A stretch of 6,922 nt of DNA. Source: an uncultured Gammaproteobacteria bacterium. GTDB taxonomy: Bacteria > Pseudomonadota > Gammaproteobacteria > GCA-2729495. The stretch covers positions 2,693-9,614 of the forward strand of contig CAMYJV010000194.1 in NCBI GenBank assembly GCA_947258805.1. Direction: 5' to 3'. The notes beneath the pieces were generated by a model, which saw only the letters and a list, made by a program, of their open reading frames with translations, did no database searches and was not told where the DNA came from. The translations under genes and the position numbers were made by a program. This document shows, one piece after another, positions 5,622-6,922 of this stretch (its first letter is position 1; each line of letters begins with the position of its first letter).

Positions 5622-6599
5622 ATGCCTGTTTCTCGCCGCAGTATTGTTCGAGGCCTGTTAGGGGCACTGCCCTGGCTGCCGCAGCTGTCGTCTGCGGCCG
5701 ACGTCGTGTCGTCCGCGTCGCGCTATCCGCGGCTGCCGCCGCCGGAAGGTGAAGGCACTGCGGCCACAGTCATGGTAGGCGACGCCCGCATTGACCTGTC
5801 TATCGAAGGGCGGCCGTTCGACCTGTCGACCCAGGCGCTGGAGAGCTGGGTGCGAAGCTCGGCAGACATCGTCGCGCAGTACTACGGCGTGTTCCCGATA
5901 CCCCAGGCCTGGGTGAACCTGCGCGGCGCGCGCGGCACCGAGGTGATGACGGGACAGGCGAATCCGACCACTAACGGTGCGGTGGTTCATGTGCTGGTCG
6001 GCCTGTCTGCGACACCCGAGGCACTCGCTCGCGACTGGATCATGATTCATGAATTGATCCACCTGGCGTTTCCGAGCGTGCATCGGCGCCACCAGTGGCT
6101 GACCGAAGGGCTGGCGACCTACGTGGAGTCCATCGCCAGGGCCCAGGCCGGCGCACTCAGTGCCGACCAGGTCTGGCTCGGCTTTCTCGACGGCATGCCC
6201 AAGGGTCTGCCGCGTGCCGACGACAAGGGCCTGGACTACACGCCTACCTGGGGCCGCACCTACTGGGGCGGCGCATTGTTCTGCCTGCTAGCCGACGTCC
6301 AGATCCGCGCGCAGACGGCGGGCATAAAAAGTCTGCAGGACGGGCTGCGGGCGATAGTGGCGGCCGACTATCACATGATGAAAGTTGCCGAAGTGCGTGA
6401 CGTGCTGGCCATCGCCGATGACGCTACCGGCGTACCCGTACTCACGGATATGTACGCCGCCATGCGCGACCAGCCGTTGCCGGAAGAAATCGACAGCCTG
6501 TGGGCCAGCCTCGGTGTTTCGCAGCAGGGCGACGCAATCGATTACAACGACAACGCGCCGCAGGCGGCAATTCGCCGGGCCCTGACGCAGCCCCTGTGA
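5622..6599 (+). CDS. Exported zinc metallopeptidase, MA-like gluzincin (HExxH...E)
   Basis: 325 residues from ATG at 5622. The N-terminus SRRSIVRG (4-11) followed by a short hydrophobic stretch and a SSAA|D cleavage site fits a twin-arginine (Tat) leader, although a Sec signal is also possible. The catalytic core is plain: HELIH (143-147) gives two zinc-ligand histidines and the general base E144, and WLTEGLATYVE (159-169) supplies the third ligand E162. That HExxH-to-Glu spacing (14 residues between) is shorter than in M1 aminopeptidases and fits the 'peptidase MA-like' group. A later YWGGALFCLLADVQIR segment matches the helix that follows the catalytic Glu in such enzymes. The product probably acts in the periplasm or is exported; substrate is unknown. 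The ribosome site is weak (GGAA). It follows the methyltransferase after 92 bp, so cotranscription is possible but not shown. Confidence 0.8.
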   Translation: MPVSRRSIVRGLLGALPWLPQLSSAADVVSSASRYPRLPPPEGEGTAATVMVGDARIDLSIEGRPFDLSTQALESWVRSSADIVAQYYGVFPIPQAWVNLRGARGTEVMTGQANPTTNGAVVHVLVGLSATPEALARDWIMIHELIHLAFPSVHRRHQWLTEGLATYVESIARAQAGALSADQVWLGFLDGMPKGLPRADDKGLDYTPTWGRTYWGGALFCLLADVQIRAQTAGIKSLQDGLRAIVAADYHMMKVAEVRDVLAIADDATGVPVLTDMYAAMRDQPLPEEIDSLWASLGVSQQGDAIDYNDNAPQAAIRRALTQPL

Positions 6600-6600
6600 A

Positions 6601-6614
6601 CGGCTTGTCAGCCG
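6601..6614 (+). terminator. Weak hairpin right after the metallopeptidase stop
   Basis: CGGCT (6601-6605) pairs with AGCCG (6610-6614) around TGTC, starting one base after the stop codon. The stem is only 5 bp and has no T-run, so termination here is uncertain. Confidence 0.2.
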
Positions 6615-6633
6615 GTGAATCAGGCGGCCCGCA

Positions 6634-6647
6634 GGCGCCGCGGCGCC
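6634..6647. repeat. Perfect 14-bp palindrome upstream of the DUF4197 gene
   Basis: GGCGCCGCGGCGCC is its own reverse complement. It lies 7 bp upstream of the TTTGCTGCTATGGT promoter-like element. It could be an operator, or part of a transcript-end hairpin for the preceding gene; base composition alone makes such GC palindromes fairly likely. Confidence 0.4.
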
Positions 6648-6654
6648 AGCCAGC

Positions 6655-6668
6655 TTTGCTGCTATGGT
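6655..6668 (+). promoter_or_regulatory. Candidate extended -10 promoter of the DUF4197 gene
   Basis: TGCTATGGT (6660-6668) fits an extended -10 (TGn followed by TATGGT), placed 24 bp before the ATG, so transcription would begin near 6675 with a short leader containing the ribosome site. No clear -35 box is present, as is usual for extended -10 promoters. Confidence 0.35.
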
Positions 6669-6692
6669 AGGGATATATACAGGAGTTCCATC

Positions 6693-6922
6693 ATGAACCG
6701 GATCTCGAAGACCGCTGTCTATGCTGCCCTCGTCGCGTTGCTTGGCAGTTCGCAGCCCGCCGGCGCCGGTTGGCTCGACGACCTGCTGGGTAAGGGCAAA
6801 GACAAACAGGCGACGTCAAGCGCGTTGACCACCAGCCAGATCGGTGCCGGGCTGAAGGAAGCCCTGGAGGTCGGCACTGTGCGCGTCGTTGATACGCTCG
6901 GCCGCCCGGACGGGTTCAGCGG
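6693..6922 (+). CDS. DUF4197 domain protein, exported (N-terminal 76 residues; continues past window)
   Basis: ATG at 6693 has a good ribosome site, AGGAG (6681-6685), 7 bp upstream. The N-terminus (NRISK, then a hydrophobic run 8-18, ending in AGA at 23-25) is a Sec-type signal peptide; there is no lipobox cysteine, although many family members are lipoproteins. Residues 49-76 read SQIGAGLKEALEVG and then VDTLGRPDGFS, which match the start of the DUF4197 domain (GLKEAL..G....V..LG..DGF). The family has no established function and is common in Gram-negative bacteria as a periplasmic or lipoprotein component. The reading frame is open to the last base, so the gene is cut by the window edge. 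Confidence 0.8.
   Translation, partial: MNRISKTAVYAALVALLGSSQPAGAGWLDDLLGKGKDKQATSSALTTSQIGAGLKEALEVGTVRVVDTLGRPDGFS

Overview
The window is GC-rich, densely coded proteobacterial DNA. The mix of families points to an environmental gammaproteobacterium, possibly marine or sediment-dwelling, but this placement is an inference from gene content and not from a marker gene. The families are a haloalkane-dehalogenase-like hydrolase, a glycerol-3-phosphate module, a ZnT9-like cation transporter, a COG4798-type methyltransferase and a DUF4197 protein. I see no rRNA, tRNA, CRISPR array, insertion sequence or phage gene.

Left part (1-3516). The window opens with the last 69 codons of a plus-strand alpha/beta-hydrolase of the haloalkane dehalogenase type. 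It ends inside the 3' end of a minus-strand operon, giving a 17-bp convergent overlap. Transcribed from right to left, that operon encodes a glycerophosphodiester phosphodiesterase (GDPD), an FAD-dependent glycerol-3-phosphate dehydrogenase (GlpD-like) and a glycerol-kinase-like FGGY kinase. Together they would make glycerol 3-phosphate from phosphodiesters or from glycerol and oxidise it to dihydroxyacetone phosphate. The GDPD/GlpD boundary is broken. GDPD lacks its last strand and stop, GlpD lacks its first strand and the GxGxxG FAD motif, and the two remnants meet in different frames near 2810-2823. This looks like a deletion, real or an assembly error, and is the most notable observation here.

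Middle (3517-4616). A 191-bp divergent intergenic region separates that operon from a plus-strand cation diffusion facilitator related to ZnT9/SLC30A9, which has a glutamine where the usual metal-binding histidine of TM2 is expected.

Right part (4617-6922). Three plus-strand genes follow, each with its own intergenic gap and each encoding a predicted exported protein. They are a signal-peptide-bearing COG4798-type methyltransferase, a metallopeptidase of the MA-like gluzincin type with a twin-arginine-like leader (HELIH plus a downstream Glu), and the start of a DUF4197 protein that runs off the window. TTTGC...CTATG sequences recur upstream of several plus-strand genes and may be related promoter elements.

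I did not find a convincing new multi-gene system. The points worth following up are the GDPD/GlpD junction, the altered active-site residues in the hydrolase, kinase and transporter, and the exported methyltransferase.
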